Shown: positions 43,870-52,749 of the stretch, one piece after another
How positions within the stretch are numbered: position 1 is the stretch's first letter
Layout of the letters: each line of letters begins with the position of its first letter
Assembly: GCA_913058295.1 (NCBI GenBank)
Contig: CAJXRD010000005.1
Coordinates: 1 to 64,000 of the forward strand
Direction: 5' to 3'
Source of the DNA: an uncultured Flavobacteriales bacterium
GTDB taxonomy: Bacteria; Bacteroidota; Bacteroidia; Flavobacteriales; Flavobacteriaceae
Length of the DNA stretch: 64,000 nt
Program-made: the position numbers and the translations under genes
Notes under the pieces: generated by a model
The model's database searches: none
Seen by the model: the letters and a program-made list of their open reading frames with translations, nothing else
Told to the model about the DNA's origin: nothing

Positions 43870-43985
43870 TGGGTTTGGTATAAAATTACAACTGGTCGTT
43901 AAATAATGACAGTTCAGAAAAACAGATTATTATCGTTTTGCAAAACATATCATATTTGGGGTATAAATCTAATAAAAACATCCTT

Positions 43986-44414
43986 ATGAAAACTTTTTTA
44001 CTTACAATTACATTTGCATTAACAAGTTTATTCTTAAATGCACAATCGAGCACTGAAACTATAACAGAGGGAACCACTCTTAAAGTAACTGTAGCTTTAA
44101 ACGGTTCTGGAGGTCATATTCTCTTTGGGCTGCATAACGAAAGCACCTTTATGAAAGCGCCCCTAGAATCAGCAAGCAGTGAAATTATTGATGGCAAAGC
44201 TACAATCACCTTCAACAATGTGATGCCAGGAACTTATGGAGTAATGGTTGTACATGATAAAAATGATAATAAGCAAATGGATTTCGAGCCAAGTGGAATG
44301 CCTAAAGAATCCTACGGAATGTCTAATAACGTTATGAGTTATGGCCCACCACAATGGAACGATGCCAAATTTGAAGTTTCTACTACAGCATTAGAAATAG
44401 ACATAAGACTTTAG
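43986..44414 (+). CDS. DUF2141 family secreted protein (paralogue)
   Basis: 142 residues from the ATG at 43986 (MKTFLLTITFALTSLFLNAQ, a clear signal peptide); an earlier in-frame ATG at 43938 is less likely. Core text parallels the protein at 35000-35413: LKVTVALNGSGGHILFGLHNEST, GTYGVMVVHDKNDNKQMDFEPSGMPKESYGMSNN, AKFEVSTTALEIDIRL. The Asp/Asn-rich loop DKNDNKQMD may bind a cation. Function unknown. A strong terminator follows. Confidence 0.85.
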   Translation: MKTFLLTITFALTSLFLNAQSSTETITEGTTLKVTVALNGSGGHILFGLHNESTFMKAPLESASSEIIDGKATITFNNVMPGTYGVMVVHDKNDNKQMDFEPSGMPKESYGMSNNVMSYGPPQWNDAKFEVSTTALEIDIRL

Positions 44415-44440
44415 TAAAAAAATCATTCCTCCAAATTTCT

Positions 44441-44475
44441 AAAAGTCCAATATCGATAAAATATTGGACTTTTTT
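44441..44475 (+). terminator. Terminator after the DUF2141 gene
   Basis: Perfect 13-bp stem AAAAGTCCAATAT (44441-44453) / ATATTGGACTTTT (44461-44473), loop CGATAAA, followed by further Ts. It separates the gene from oxyR. Confidence 0.88.
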
Positions 44476-44531
44476 TATATAGATATAATCTAATCTTGTT
44501 TCAAATAGAATAGATTTAATTGATTATTACT

Positions 44532-44539
44532 TACCTTTG
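44532..44539 (+). promoter_or_regulatory. -7 box for oxyR
   Basis: TACCTTTG matches TAnnTTTG, 17 bp before the oxyR ATG at 44557. No TTG stands at the ideal distance upstream, as might be expected for a self-regulated promoter. Confidence 0.55.
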
Positions 44540-44556
44540 TATCAAAGCAAATCATT

Positions 44557-45495
44557 ATGACTATTACTCAGTTAAAGTATGTATTGGCAGTAGCTGAATA
44601 TCAAAACTTTACTAAAGCAGCAGAAAATGTTTTTGTAACTCAGCCTACCCTTAGTATGCAAATTCAGAAGTTAGAAGAAGAATTAGATATTCTGATTTTT
44701 GATAGAAGTAAAAAACCTATTTCACTAACAACAATCGGAAAGAAAATCGTAAACCAGGCCAGAAACATTGTAAACGAATCTGAGCGAATGCAAGATGTAG
44801 TTGATCAAGAAAAGGGATATATAGGAGGAGAGTTTAAAATTGGAATCATTCCTACGATTATGCCAACCTTACTACCAATGTTTTTAAAGAATTTTACTAA
44901 TAAATACCCAAAGGTTCAACTTAGAATTGAAGAGTTAACTACTCCTGAAATCATATCAAAACTTAACGATGGTCATTTAGATGCAGCAATTGCTGCTACA
45001 CCATTAAGTCAAGAAAAAATAAAAGAAAGAGTACTTTACTTTGAACCCTTTGTTGGCTATGTTCCAGAAAATCACCGTTTGTATTCCAAAAAGAAATTAG
45101 ATAGATCGGATTTGGATATAAATGATATCTTATTATTAGAAGATGGACATTGTTTTAGAAATGGCGTAATTAATATTTGTAAATCATTAAAAAGTAATAG
45201 TTTTGGAGAATCTTTTCAATTGGAAAGCGGAAGTTTTGAAACTTTAATTAAACTTTCTGATGAAAATTTTGGAATGACTCTACTACCCTATTTAAATACT
45301 TTAGAGATTTCAAAAAAGCAAACAGAACACTTACGCTATTTTAATGAGCCCAGCCCTGCTAGAGAAGTTAGCTTATTGTATAAAAAGAGTGAATTGAAAA
45401 TGCAAATTATCGATGCATTATACGATGTTATTTCTGGAGTGATCCGTGGAGCTATAGCTTTTCAAGATATAAAAGTAGTTAGTCCACTTAAATAA
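44557..45495 (+). CDS. oxyR: Hydrogen-peroxide-responsive LysR-family activator
   Basis: 312 residues. The N-terminal winged helix has ITQLKYVLAVAEYQNFTKAAE and VTQPTLSMQIQKLEEEL. The redox pair falls at C199 and C208 (DGHCFRNGVINICKS), the same numbering as the enterobacterial OxyR disulfide switch, and C-terminal text DENFGMTLLPYLNTL agrees. It should sense peroxide by disulfide formation and activate catalase- and peroxiredoxin-type genes. It is flanked on both sides by terminators, so it is monocistronic. Confidence 0.93.
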   Translation: MTITQLKYVLAVAEYQNFTKAAENVFVTQPTLSMQIQKLEEELDILIFDRSKKPISLTTIGKKIVNQARNIVNESERMQDVVDQEKGYIGGEFKIGIIPTIMPTLLPMFLKNFTNKYPKVQLRIEELTTPEIISKLNDGHLDAAIAATPLSQEKIKERVLYFEPFVGYVPENHRLYSKKKLDRSDLDINDILLLEDGHCFRNGVINICKSLKSNSFGESFQLESGSFETLIKLSDENFGMTLLPYLNTLEISKKQTEHLRYFNEPSPAREVSLLYKKSELKMQIIDALYDVISGVIRGAIAFQDIKVVSPLK

Positions 45496-45518
45496 CAAAA
45501 ACTTCTTAAAATTAAAAA

Positions 45519-45543
45519 AACCTCTTCACAAAGTGAGGAGGTT
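45519..45543. terminator. Bidirectional terminator between oxyR and the 45550 gene
   Basis: AACCTCTTCAC (45519-45529) pairs with GTGAGGAGGTT (45533-45543) with one G-U, loop AAA. A-rich sequence on the left and T-rich sequence on the right allow it to serve both convergent genes. Confidence 0.82.
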
Positions 45544-45549
45544 ATATTT

Positions 45550-45735
45550 TTATTTTAGATAAATTAAACATTGATTTAGTTGGGGTTCCTGAACGAGTAA
45601 GCCATTGATCCAAATTTTTAATTCCTCAATTTCGTGGGGAAGTAATCGGGTTAAAGCTTTTTCTAACTCCTTACAGAATAAATTAACATCAAAACTTACT
45701 TTTTTAAGTACTGCTTTGGTGTAATCAAACATTGC
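45550..45735 (-). CDS. Small conserved flavobacterial protein of unknown function
   Basis: 61 residues from the ATG at 45735 (MFDYTKAVLKKVSFDVNLFCKEL); alternative starts at 45744 and 45819 are in frame. The pattern MFDY-x-K-x-VLxKVSFD...F-x-KEL-x-KAL and a following LLPHEIEELKIW is one I recognise from other Flavobacteriaceae without an assigned function. It is a helical, soluble protein. Confidence 0.65.
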   Translation of the reverse strand, partial: AMFDYTKAVLKKVSFDVNLFCKELEKALTRLLPHEIEELKIWINGLLVQEPQLNQCLIYLK

Positions 45736-45915
45736 TCGGGCCATTTTAAATTGAATTAGGTTAAGTATTTTTCTTGTATAGGCTTTCTTGTTTTTAAATT
45801 CTGATATAAATATAACCAATAAAATTCTAAAATATTCTTAAATGTTGATAAGTTTAGGAATTCTTTAACCAAATAAAGGCCTCATCCCTTCCATTAAAAC
45901 ATAGTTAAAACCTTG

Positions 45916-46371
45916 TTAGGACTTGACTTTTAATGTCCATTCAAATTCGAATACTGAAACTATAACCCCTTGTTTATCAACACCTTCAGACTTCACCCAG
46001 CAGGTACACCCTTCTCCACTTTCAATCGCATTATCTATTGCTTCTTGTATGATTAGTCCATCCAAACAAGTAAAAGTAATTCTACCGGTTGCCTTTTTTA
46101 AAAAGGAAGCTTTATTTTTTGCAACCAACATAGAGATGCGCTGATCACTATCTTTTATAGCACTCATTACCAATGCACCAGTACTTAACTCTGCGGCCAT
46201 ACCTTGCACTGCCCAAAACAAAGATTTAAAAGGATTTTGGTTGATCCATCGGTGCTTTACACTAACAATACATTTTTCTTTTGTGATGGTCTTTACTCGA
46301 ATCCCCAACCAATATGCGGCGGGTAATTTAAAAAAAGTAAAAGCAGTAATTTTTTTGGGAGCTATTGGCAT
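45916..46371 (-). CDS. DUF4442 (hotdog-fold, thioesterase-like) protein
   Basis: 151 residues. Text such as AAYWLGIRVKTITKEKCIVSVKHR, NPFKSLFWAVQGMAAELSTGALVMSAI and KKATGRITFTCLDG fits the DUF4442 branch of hotdog-fold acyl-CoA thioesterase-like proteins. The classical catalytic residues cannot be confirmed by eye. Upstream lies a 320-bp gap before the DUF4870 operon. Confidence 0.8.
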   Translation of the reverse strand: MPIAPKKITAFTFFKLPAAYWLGIRVKTITKEKCIVSVKHRWINQNPFKSLFWAVQGMAAELSTGALVMSAIKDSDQRISMLVAKNKASFLKKATGRITFTCLDGLIIQEAIDNAIESGEGCTCWVKSEGVDKQGVIVSVFEFEWTLKVKS

Positions 46372-46606
46372 TATGAAATGTTTTTTACGAAGATAAATAA
46401 TAATTTTCTTTCTTAAAGATTTACTTTTTACAAGTAATTCATGAGAGTACTATATAGTGTAAAACTAATAATAGAAATATTGCTTCAATTAAACATTCAA
46501 AATCAATCCTCTGAAAAAAATCGATACTATAAATCATTAAACCTCATAAAAACAGGACTTAACACCTTATATCCTGCACAGTTCTCTTTATAATCAACCT
46601 CTTGAT

Positions 46607-46628
46607 TATGTTAAATTTATGTTAAATT
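46607..46628. repeat. Perfect 11-bp tandem repeat upstream of the DUF4870/PadR/PspC operon
   Basis: TATGTTAAATT occurs twice in direct contact (46607-46617 and 46618-46628). The copies lie 37 bp before a perfect -7 box, so they could be regulator-binding half-sites on one face of the helix. PadR encoded downstream is a candidate binder, by inference only. Confidence 0.5.
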
Positions 46629-46664
46629 TAGTACTATGCGTAACAAAGTACCATCTTAAAGACA

Positions 46665-46672
46665 TATATTTG
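46665..46672 (+). promoter_or_regulatory. -7 box for the DUF4870/PadR/PspC operon
   Basis: TATATTTG matches TAnnTTTG exactly, 19 bp before the ATG at 46692. No TTG is present at the -33 position, suggesting need for an activator or weak basal activity. Confidence 0.6.
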
Positions 46673-46691
46673 TATAAGAAATTAATATACA

Positions 46692-47216
46692 ATGGATACT
46701 ACTATATCAGAAAATCAAAAAAATGTTGGCGCCTTAGTGCACCTTTCCACCTTTAGCAAGTTCTTTTTTCCTTTCGGAAATTTTATCGCTCCATTATTAT
46801 TATGGACCTTTAATAAAGAACATAATTTTATAGATGAACATGGTAAAGAGGCTGTAAACTTTCAACTAAGTGTTTTTATATATTCCTTAGTAATTGGATT
46901 AATCTGCCTTCCATTTGTATTAATTTTTGCAACAGATTTTATTTCATTAATAGATACTTTAGATCATAGTATAGGTCATGTATCTTTTGGCGACCTAAAG
47001 AACCTTTCGGGATATATTATTGTAATTGGTATAGCAGCCACCTTATTATTCGGGCTTTTTGTTTTCGAATTATACGCTGTGATTTCTGCAACCATGCATG
47101 CTTCCAAAGGGAAACTATATCATTACCCATTAAGCATATCATTCATCAAAACAACCTCCCAATCTGAAGTACAAGGAACAGGAACAAATCAATCAAAAAA
47201 TGAGCACGTTAGTTAA
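46692..47216 (+). CDS. DUF4870 domain membrane protein
   Basis: 174 residues. It opens with the DUF4870 signature NVGALVHLSTFSKFFFPFGNFIAPLLLWTF and EHNFIDEHGKEAVNFQLSVFIY, followed by more hydrophobic helices. Such proteins occur near PspC and PadR in many Bacteroidota but have no defined function. First gene of the operon; its 3' end overlaps the next small gene by 17 bp. Confidence 0.85.
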   Translation: MDTTISENQKNVGALVHLSTFSKFFFPFGNFIAPLLLWTFNKEHNFIDEHGKEAVNFQLSVFIYSLVIGLICLPFVLIFATDFISLIDTLDHSIGHVSFGDLKNLSGYIIVIGIAATLLFGLFVFELYAVISATMHASKGKLYHYPLSISFIKTTSQSEVQGTGTNQSKNEHVS

Positions 47217-47400
47217 TTTAGTATTAGCAGTGGTTTTAAATTTATTTTCTTACGGAAACATCCCTAATACAGATGTTATAGCTTCCACTCTTGAAATATC
47301 AAGAACTGAAAAGCATCAAGCTTTTCAACTGGAAGACCTAAGAACTCACTATTTAATCACTAAAGAAGAAGTAGCCCAACAGACAATTGGAATTCATTAA
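47200..47400 (+). CDS. Small exported or membrane-associated protein of unknown function
   Basis: 66 residues with one N-terminal hydrophobic segment (MSTLVNLVLAVVLNLFSYG) that could be a signal or anchor, then a short polar tail. It overlaps the DUF4870 gene by 17 bp and precedes padR by 100 bp. I do not recognise the family; operon position is the main support that it is real. Confidence 0.5.
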   Translation: MSTLVNLVLAVVLNLFSYGNIPNTDVIASTLEISRTEKHQAFQLEDLRTHYLITKEEVAQQTIGIH

Positions 47401-47500
47401 GCTTCGGCTGCGCAAAGTAATCGGAGTATTAAAAAAAGAAGCGCAAGAATAAAAGAGAATAAATGTTTAAGATGACATTCATCAAATTAAAAGCGAACAA

Positions 47501-47839
47501 ATGAAAATTGAAAACACAAAAGCACAAATGCGAAAAGGGGTCTTGGAGTATTGCATCTTGTCTATTTTAAAAGATGGAGAAGCATATACCTCAGACATCC
47601 TAGAGACCTTAAAGGGCGCTAAAATGCTTGTGGTTGAAGGAACAATATATCCTTTGTTAACAAGACTGAAAAATGCAGGACTGTTAGCATATCGCTGGGA
47701 AGAATCTACCAGCGGACCACCTAGAAAGTATTATGCACTTACCGAAACCGGAAAATTATTTTTGAACGAATTAAACACAACTTGGAGTGATTTACAACAA
47801 GCTGTGAAAAAAGTAACCAGCGAAAAAACAAAGAAATGA
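47501..47839 (+). CDS. PadR-family transcriptional regulator
   Basis: 112 residues with the PadR winged helix: MRKGVLEYCILSILKDGEAYTSDILE, VVEGTIYPLLTRLKNAGLLAYRWEESTSGPPRKYY and a C-terminal dimerisation helix. PadR proteins are usually repressors of nearby genes. Its stop overlaps the start of the PspC gene (4-bp overlap), so the regulator and the membrane protein are coupled. Confidence 0.92.
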   Translation: MKIENTKAQMRKGVLEYCILSILKDGEAYTSDILETLKGAKMLVVEGTIYPLLTRLKNAGLLAYRWEESTSGPPRKYYALTETGKLFLNELNTTWSDLQQAVKKVTSEKTKK

Positions 47840-49596
47840 ACAAGACAGTAAACATAAATTTAGCAGGCACATTTTTTCATATAGATGAGGATGCTTTTGC
47901 AAAGCTTACCAGATATCTTGACGCAATAAGACGTTCTTTTTCAGATCCAAATGGACAAGACGAAATTATTAAAGATATTGAAGCTAGAATTGCTGAGCTC
48001 TTTTCTGAAAAAATAGAAGAATCTTCACAGGTAATATCCATCAAAGAATTAGATGAAGTTATTGCTGTAATGGGACAACCCGAAGATTATGTAATCGATG
48101 AGGAAATTTTTGAAGACACTCCTCCATACGAGCAAACAAGAACAAGAACTAGATCCTCTAACAAACAATTGTTTCGGGATATAGATAATAAATTTATCGC
48201 AGGGGTTTCCTCTGGATTAGGACATTATTTTAACATTGATGTCATTTGGATTCGTTTGATCTGGGTAGCATTAGTATTATTAGGTTGGGGAGCACCAATC
48301 CTTATTTATATCCTATTATGGGTATTGGTTCCTGAAGCTATTTCTACTTCAGATAAGTTAAAAATGACTCGTGAACCGATAAATATTTCGAATATCGAAA
48401 AAAAGTTCAAAGAGGGCTATGATACCGTTGCTGATAAAGTAAAAGATGTAGACTATGAAAAACATGTAGATTCTGCAAAAAAAGGAGCTTCTGGATTTTT
48501 TAGCACCATCGGTAAACTTTTTGTGGGAATCATAAAAGTTTTTGGTAAGTTCTTCGGAATCTTATTAATTATCATATCTCTCTCTACTTTAATAGGACTT
48601 ATTGCAGGGTTATTTACCACAGGAACTTTTGGATTAGTTTGGGGAAACCATGAACTAATGGATTATGTTAATGTAGTAAATATAGGTGACACACCATTCT
48701 GGTTACTTTCCCTTCTTACATTTTTTGTAGTTGGAATACCGTTTTTTGTATTATTTATACTTGGACTAAAACTTTTAATCAACAACTTGAAATCTATTGG
48801 TACTGTAGCAAAAATTGCATTGTTTGTGGTTTGGATATTCTCTATTATTGGATTAGGAATTCTTGGTCTTAGACAAGCTACAGAACAAGCTTATGATGGT
48901 GAGTTTATCACAGAACAAGTCTTGCCAATTAAAAAAGGGGATACATTAAGAATCACTATGGAAACCAAAAACAAATACGAACGTAGAAGTCGTAGAGGAA
49001 ATGGGTTCGAAATAAAATTAAATGAAAATGATGAAAAGGAGATTTACTCCAACGACATTCGTTTAATTGTTAGATCCACTAAAGATTCAATTGGTAACAT
49101 CTATATTGAAAAAAACGCAGAAGGAAATTCATTTATCGATGCAAAAGATAGAGCTGAAGGTATAAATTATGACTTTACTTTCGATAATAATACCCTAACT
49201 CTAGATGGACATTTTACCACTAGTCTTGAGAATAAATTTCGGGAACAAGAAATAAAGATCATTGTTTATTTACCAGAAGGCAGTGTATTATTTGCGGATG
49301 ATAATACTTATAGTTTTCATAGAAATAGTTCTAGATACGAAGACATTCTAGATAATGGAGATGAGGAGCATTATCTCTTGATTAAAAAGGATAAAACCTA
49401 TTGTATGGACTGTCCTTCAAGCAAAGTTAATTTCGAATATAAATCTTCTAACGGTAACTGGGAGGATGATGTAAACAATGAATTCAATGAAAAAAGAGAA
49501 TCTGAAGAAGGAAATCATATTATCATCAATGAAGATGGCTTTGATATCAATATTAATGAGGATGGAGAATCTGTTGAAATAAAAATAGGAAACTAA
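47836..49596 (+). CDS. PspC-domain envelope protein with large C-terminal domain
   Basis: 586 residues. An N-terminal soluble part (about 1-105) resembles a bactofilin/DUF1700-like start (FHIDEDAFAKLTRYLDAIRRSF). The PspC domain spans about 110-170: KFIAGVSSGLGHYFNIDVIWIRLIWVAL and ILLWVLVPEA. Further helices follow to about 350, then a ~230-residue region rich in beta strands (about 355-586) that may be extracytoplasmic. PspC senses envelope stress in proteobacteria; that role here is inferred. Confidence 0.88.
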   Translation: MNKTVNINLAGTFFHIDEDAFAKLTRYLDAIRRSFSDPNGQDEIIKDIEARIAELFSEKIEESSQVISIKELDEVIAVMGQPEDYVIDEEIFEDTPPYEQTRTRTRSSNKQLFRDIDNKFIAGVSSGLGHYFNIDVIWIRLIWVALVLLGWGAPILIYILLWVLVPEAISTSDKLKMTREPINISNIEKKFKEGYDTVADKVKDVDYEKHVDSAKKGASGFFSTIGKLFVGIIKVFGKFFGILLIIISLSTLIGLIAGLFTTGTFGLVWGNHELMDYVNVVNIGDTPFWLLSLLTFFVVGIPFFVLFILGLKLLINNLKSIGTVAKIALFVVWIFSIIGLGILGLRQATEQAYDGEFITEQVLPIKKGDTLRITMETKNKYERRSRRGNGFEIKLNENDEKEIYSNDIRLIVRSTKDSIGNIYIEKNAEGNSFIDAKDRAEGINYDFTFDNNTLTLDGHFTTSLENKFREQEIKIIVYLPEGSVLFADDNTYSFHRNSSRYEDILDNGDEEHYLLIKKDKTYCMDCPSSKVNFEYKSSNGNWEDDVNNEFNEKRESEEGNHIIINEDGFDININEDGESVEIKIGN

Positions 49597-49599
49597 TAA

Positions 49600-49621
49600 C
49601 TATATATTATATAATATATAG
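49600..49621. repeat. 22-bp perfect AT-only palindrome
   Basis: An 11-bp arm CTATATATTAT and its exact complement form a 22-bp palindrome with no spacer, 4 bp after the PspC stop and 23 bp before the next ATG. It could form a cruciform or RNA hairpin or be a regulator site. Confidence 0.6.
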
Positions 49622-49643
49622 AATAACATTTAAAACAATTATC

Positions 49644-50366
49644 ATGAAAACAATCAAAATAATTTTAAGTCTAATTCTAATAGCTACTCTAACTTCATGC
49701 CAATACGATTTGAATATTGGACAAGTAAACGGAGATGGAGATGTAATTACTGAAGAAAGACATGTAGACCAAGACTTTGAGCAAGTAAGAGGATCCAGAG
49801 GCTTAGATGTATATCTTACAGAAGGTAACGAAAACAAAATCGTTGTTGAAGCGGACGAAAATCTATTAGACTTGATTGAGACCACTGTAAGTAATGGAAA
49901 ATTAACCATTACTTCATCCAAAAATATTGGAAGAGCAAAGGCTAAAAAAGTACACGTAACTTATGTAAAACTCACTAATATTGAAGCAAGTAGCGGGTCT
50001 GATGTTATTGGAAACTCTGTAATTAAAAGCGAAACTCTTACTTTAGATAGTAGCAGTGGTGCTGATTTAGAAGTCGAGGTTTTTGCTAAAGATCTTTATG
50101 TAGAAACCAGTAGTGGAGCAGATATTGAAGTAACTGGAAAATCTAGTACTTTATATGCCAATGCCTCTAGTGGTAGTGAAATAGATGCAAAAAAACTAGA
50201 AGTAACTAATTGTAATGCTAAAGCCTCTAGTGGTGCAGACATTACCGTTACCGTTAATAATAAACTAAATGCAAAAGCTTCAAGTGGAGGCGATGTAAAA
50301 TATTATGGAGACCCAGTATCGGTATCCAAAAAAGATAGTTCTTCTGGAAGTATTCGAAAAATGTAA
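49644..50366 (+). CDS. Lipoprotein with head-GIN domain (DUF2807)
   Basis: 240 residues. Lipobox LTSC gives a lipidated Cys near 19. The rest is a DUF2807 beta-helix-like domain: GLDVYLTEGNENKIVVEADENLLD, then about seven SSG turns roughly 20-25 residues apart (ASSGSD, SSSGAD, TSSGAD, ASSGSE, ASSGAD, ASSGGD, SSSGSI). The periodicity indicates a stacked solenoid. It follows the PspC gene and is ended by a terminator, so it belongs to the same envelope operon. Function unknown. Confidence 0.9.
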   Translation: MKTIKIILSLILIATLTSCQYDLNIGQVNGDGDVITEERHVDQDFEQVRGSRGLDVYLTEGNENKIVVEADENLLDLIETTVSNGKLTITSSKNIGRAKAKKVHVTYVKLTNIEASSGSDVIGNSVIKSETLTLDSSSGADLEVEVFAKDLYVETSSGADIEVTGKSSTLYANASSGSEIDAKKLEVTNCNAKASSGADITVTVNNKLNAKASSGGDVKYYGDPVSVSKKDSSSGSIRKM

Positions 50367-50390
50367 CTTATTTAATCCAACTAACTTATT

Positions 50391-50427
50391 ACGTCATTCT
50401 TTCTTATTTAGAATGACGTTTTTTTTT
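50391..50427 (+). terminator. Terminator after the head-GIN gene
   Basis: Perfect 10-bp stem ACGTCATTCT (50391-50400) / AGAATGACGT (50410-50419), 9-nt loop, then a run of Ts to 50427. Confidence 0.88.
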
Positions 50428-50440
50428 AAACCATTATCCA

Positions 50441-50938
50441 ATGCTAAAAAAATCGATACTTATACTTGGCGTATTAACGCTACTAACACAAATCACCTAT
50501 AGTCAGGTTTCTAAAAATTCTGAATTATATCTTCAATTACACAAAATGGACAGTCTTGTTTTTCAGGAAGGCTTCAACAAGTGTAATCTAATTTCTTTAG
50601 AGGAAACAATTGCTGAAGGTTTTGAGTTTTACCATGATGTTGGTGGAATTCAAGAAAAGGCAAATTTCATGGAAAGCATGAAAAACAATATCTGTTCAAG
50701 TCCTGAAAGAAAACCTATCAGAAAATTAGTAAAAGGTAGTATAGAAGTTTTTCCTCTTTACAACCAAGGGGAACTGTATGGCGCAATTCAAAATGGAGAA
50801 CACGAGTTTTGGATTCAGGAACCAGACAAGGAAATATACCAAACTGGAACAGCTAAATTTTCAACCACTTGGTTGCTAATAGAAGGAAATTGGATGATGA
50901 AAAATGTGTTGAGCTTTGATCATAAAGCTTCTCACTAA
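50441..50938 (+). CDS. Exported NTF2-like (DUF4440-type) protein
   Basis: 165 residues. Signal peptide to about 21 (LTQITYSQ). The mature protein has the NTF2-like pattern: YLQLHKMDSLVFQEGFNKCNL, IAEGFEFYHDVGG, ATFSTTWLLIEGNWMMKNVLSFDH-like end. No catalytic residues are evident. It starts 13 bp after the head-GIN terminator and probably has its own promoter. Confidence 0.78.
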   Translation: MLKKSILILGVLTLLTQITYSQVSKNSELYLQLHKMDSLVFQEGFNKCNLISLEETIAEGFEFYHDVGGIQEKANFMESMKNNICSSPERKPIRKLVKGSIEVFPLYNQGELYGAIQNGEHEFWIQEPDKEIYQTGTAKFSTTWLLIEGNWMMKNVLSFDHKASH

Positions 50939-50943
50939 TTGAC

Positions 50944-50951
50944 TAACTTTG
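50944..50951 (+). promoter_or_regulatory. -7 box for adenine deaminase
   Basis: TAACTTTG matches TAnnTTTG, 26 bp before the ATG at 50978. A TTTG at 50915-50918 is slightly too far upstream (25-bp gap) to be a standard -33 element. Confidence 0.5.
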
Positions 50952-50977
50952 TGTTTGCATAATTCTTTTAGATTAAT

Positions 50978-52600
50978 ATGAAAATACAAGGACAAATTGT
51001 CGATATACCGAACCGACGAATTTATAAGGGGGAGGTTTCTCTTAAAAATGGAAAAATTGAATCTATTATTGAAAAGGATCATTCTGAAGACCAATATATT
51101 CTTCCTGGCTTTGTAGATGCACATATTCATATAGAAAGTTCTATGTTAGTGCCTTCAGAGTTTGCAAAAATTGCTGTAAGCCATGGAACGGTTGCAACCG
51201 TTTCAGATCCTCATGAAATTGCAAATGTATTAGGGGTTCCTGGGGTTGAATTTATGATTGAAAACGGAAATAAAGTCCCTTTCAAATTTAATTTCGGTGC
51301 TCCTTCTTGTGTGCCTGCTACTTCATTTGAGTCGGCTGGTGCAGTGATAAATTCCGAAGACATTAAAACACTTCTACAAAAACCGGAAATAAAGTACTTG
51401 GCTGAAATGATGAATTACCCTGGAGTTTTATTCCAAGAGGAAGAGGTGATGAAAAAAATAGCTTGGGCAAAACACTATAATAAACCTATAGATGGGCATG
51501 CTCCAGGACTAAGAGGAAAAGACATCTCTACCTATATCGCAGCAGGAATTACAACAGATCATGAATGTTTTACTTTTGAAGAAGGGCTCGAAAAACTTCA
51601 AAAAGGAATGAAAGTAATTATCAGGGAAGGCTCTGCAGCAAAAAACTTTGAGGCACTTATCGATTTACTACCAGATTATTATGAAAATATGATGTTTTGT
51701 AGCGATGACAAACATCCCGACGATTTATTAGTCAGTCATATCAATAAACTTTGTGCAAGAGCCATTACAAAAGGAATGGATCTTTATAAAATATTACAAG
51801 CAACTTGTATCAATCCAGTTAAACATTATAACCTAGAAGTTGGATTATTAAAAGAAGGAGATCCCGCAGATTTTATTGTTGTGGAAGATTTAAAAGAATT
51901 TAAAGCATTACAAACTTATATTGATGGGGAATTAGTCTTTTCAGAAGGAATTTCAAATATTAAATCTGTTCCTTTTGAAATCTTGAACAATTTCAATACT
52001 GATAAAAAGAAAGTAGGAGATTTTAGATTCAATTCTTCTTCAAAAAATATTAGAGTTATTGAAGCTTTAGAAGGAGAATTAGTCACTAACGAACTTATTG
52101 AAGATTCTTTAATTGTGGATGGAAACCTTGTTTCGAATACAAAAACTGATGTTTTAAAAATGACGGTGGTTAATAGATATCAGAATCAAAAACCAGCTAT
52201 TGCATTTATTAAAAACTTTGGATTAAAAGAAGGAGCCATCGCTTCATCCGTTGGCCATGATTCTCATAATATTATTGCAGTGGGCGCAAGCGATGAAGCC
52301 ATATGTAAAGCAGTAAATTTATTGGTGGAAGCTAAAGGAGGAATTTGCGCAGTATCCAATTCCGAAGAAAAAGTAGTTCCGTTACCCGTTGCGGGAATCA
52401 TGAGTGATCAAGATGGGGAAACTATTGGAAAAGACTATGCCTTATTAGATAAAATGGCAAAAGAGATGGGCTGCACTTTAAACGCTCCATATATGACGCT
52501 TTCTTTTATGGCGCTACTTGTTATTCCTTCTTTAAAGCTTAGTGATAAAGGGCTTTTTAATGGGAGTAAGTTTGAGTTTACATCTTTAGACAACATATAA
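50978..52600 (+). CDS. ade: Adenine deaminase
   Basis: 540 residues of the amidohydrolase superfamily (bacterial Ade type). Metal ligands sit in [18 protein letters not shown] and [12 protein letters not shown]-like text ([12 protein letters not shown]), with DGHAPGLRG and [11 protein letters not shown], a bridging Glu in [11 protein letters not shown], and [10 protein letters not shown]. The C-terminal half carries [18 protein letters not shown]. It converts adenine to hypoxanthine and ammonia for purine salvage. Length is standard. Confidence 0.95.
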   Translation: MKIQGQIVDIPNRRIYKGEVSLKNGKIESIIEKDHSEDQYILPGFVDAHIHIESSMLVPSEFAKIAVSHGTVATVSDPHEIANVLGVPGVEFMIENGNKVPFKFNFGAPSCVPATSFESAGAVINSEDIKTLLQKPEIKYLAEMMNYPGVLFQEEEVMKKIAWAKHYNKPIDGHAPGLRGKDISTYIAAGITTDHECFTFEEGLEKLQKGMKVIIREGSAAKNFEALIDLLPDYYENMMFCSDDKHPDDLLVSHINKLCARAITKGMDLYKILQATCINPVKHYNLEVGLLKEGDPADFIVVEDLKEFKALQTYIDGELVFSEGISNIKSVPFEILNNFNTDKKKVGDFRFNSSSKNIRVIEALEGELVTNELIEDSLIVDGNLVSNTKTDVLKMTVVNRYQNQKPAIAFIKNFGLKEGAIASSVGHDSHNIIAVGASDEAICKAVNLLVEAKGGICAVSNSEEKVVPLPVAGIMSDQDGETIGKDYALLDKMAKEMGCTLNAPYMTLSFMALLVIPSLKLSDKGLFNGSKFEFTSLDNI

Positions 52601-52608
52601 AGTCTTTT

Positions 52609-52683
52609 GTCATTCAGAATGAAGCGAAGAATCTCAATACTCATATTATAAAGATTCTTCAGTCATTCCTCCTTCTGAATGAC
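52609..52683. repeat. Palindromic repeat element, complete copy
   Basis: Ends GTCATTCAGAA (52609-52619) and TTCTGAATGAC (52673-52683) are exact inverted repeats, with inner arms GAAGAATC (52626-52633) and GATTCTTC (52653-52660). The centre is variable. Related copies stand at 53121-53214 and half copies at 53058-53083 and 53278-53311. Confidence 0.85.
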
Positions 52684-52749
52684 ATTAACATTCATATAAC
52701 TGTAAAGAGGGAGGATTTCAAATTATATAAATTTTTGTAATTTAAACCT

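Larger units (their letters stand above)
46372..46691. other. 320-bp divergent intergenic region
   Basis: AT-rich spacer between divergent genes. It holds the direct repeat 46607-46628 and the -7 box 46665-46672 described separately. I see no gene, tRNA or further hairpin of note. Confidence 0.6.
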
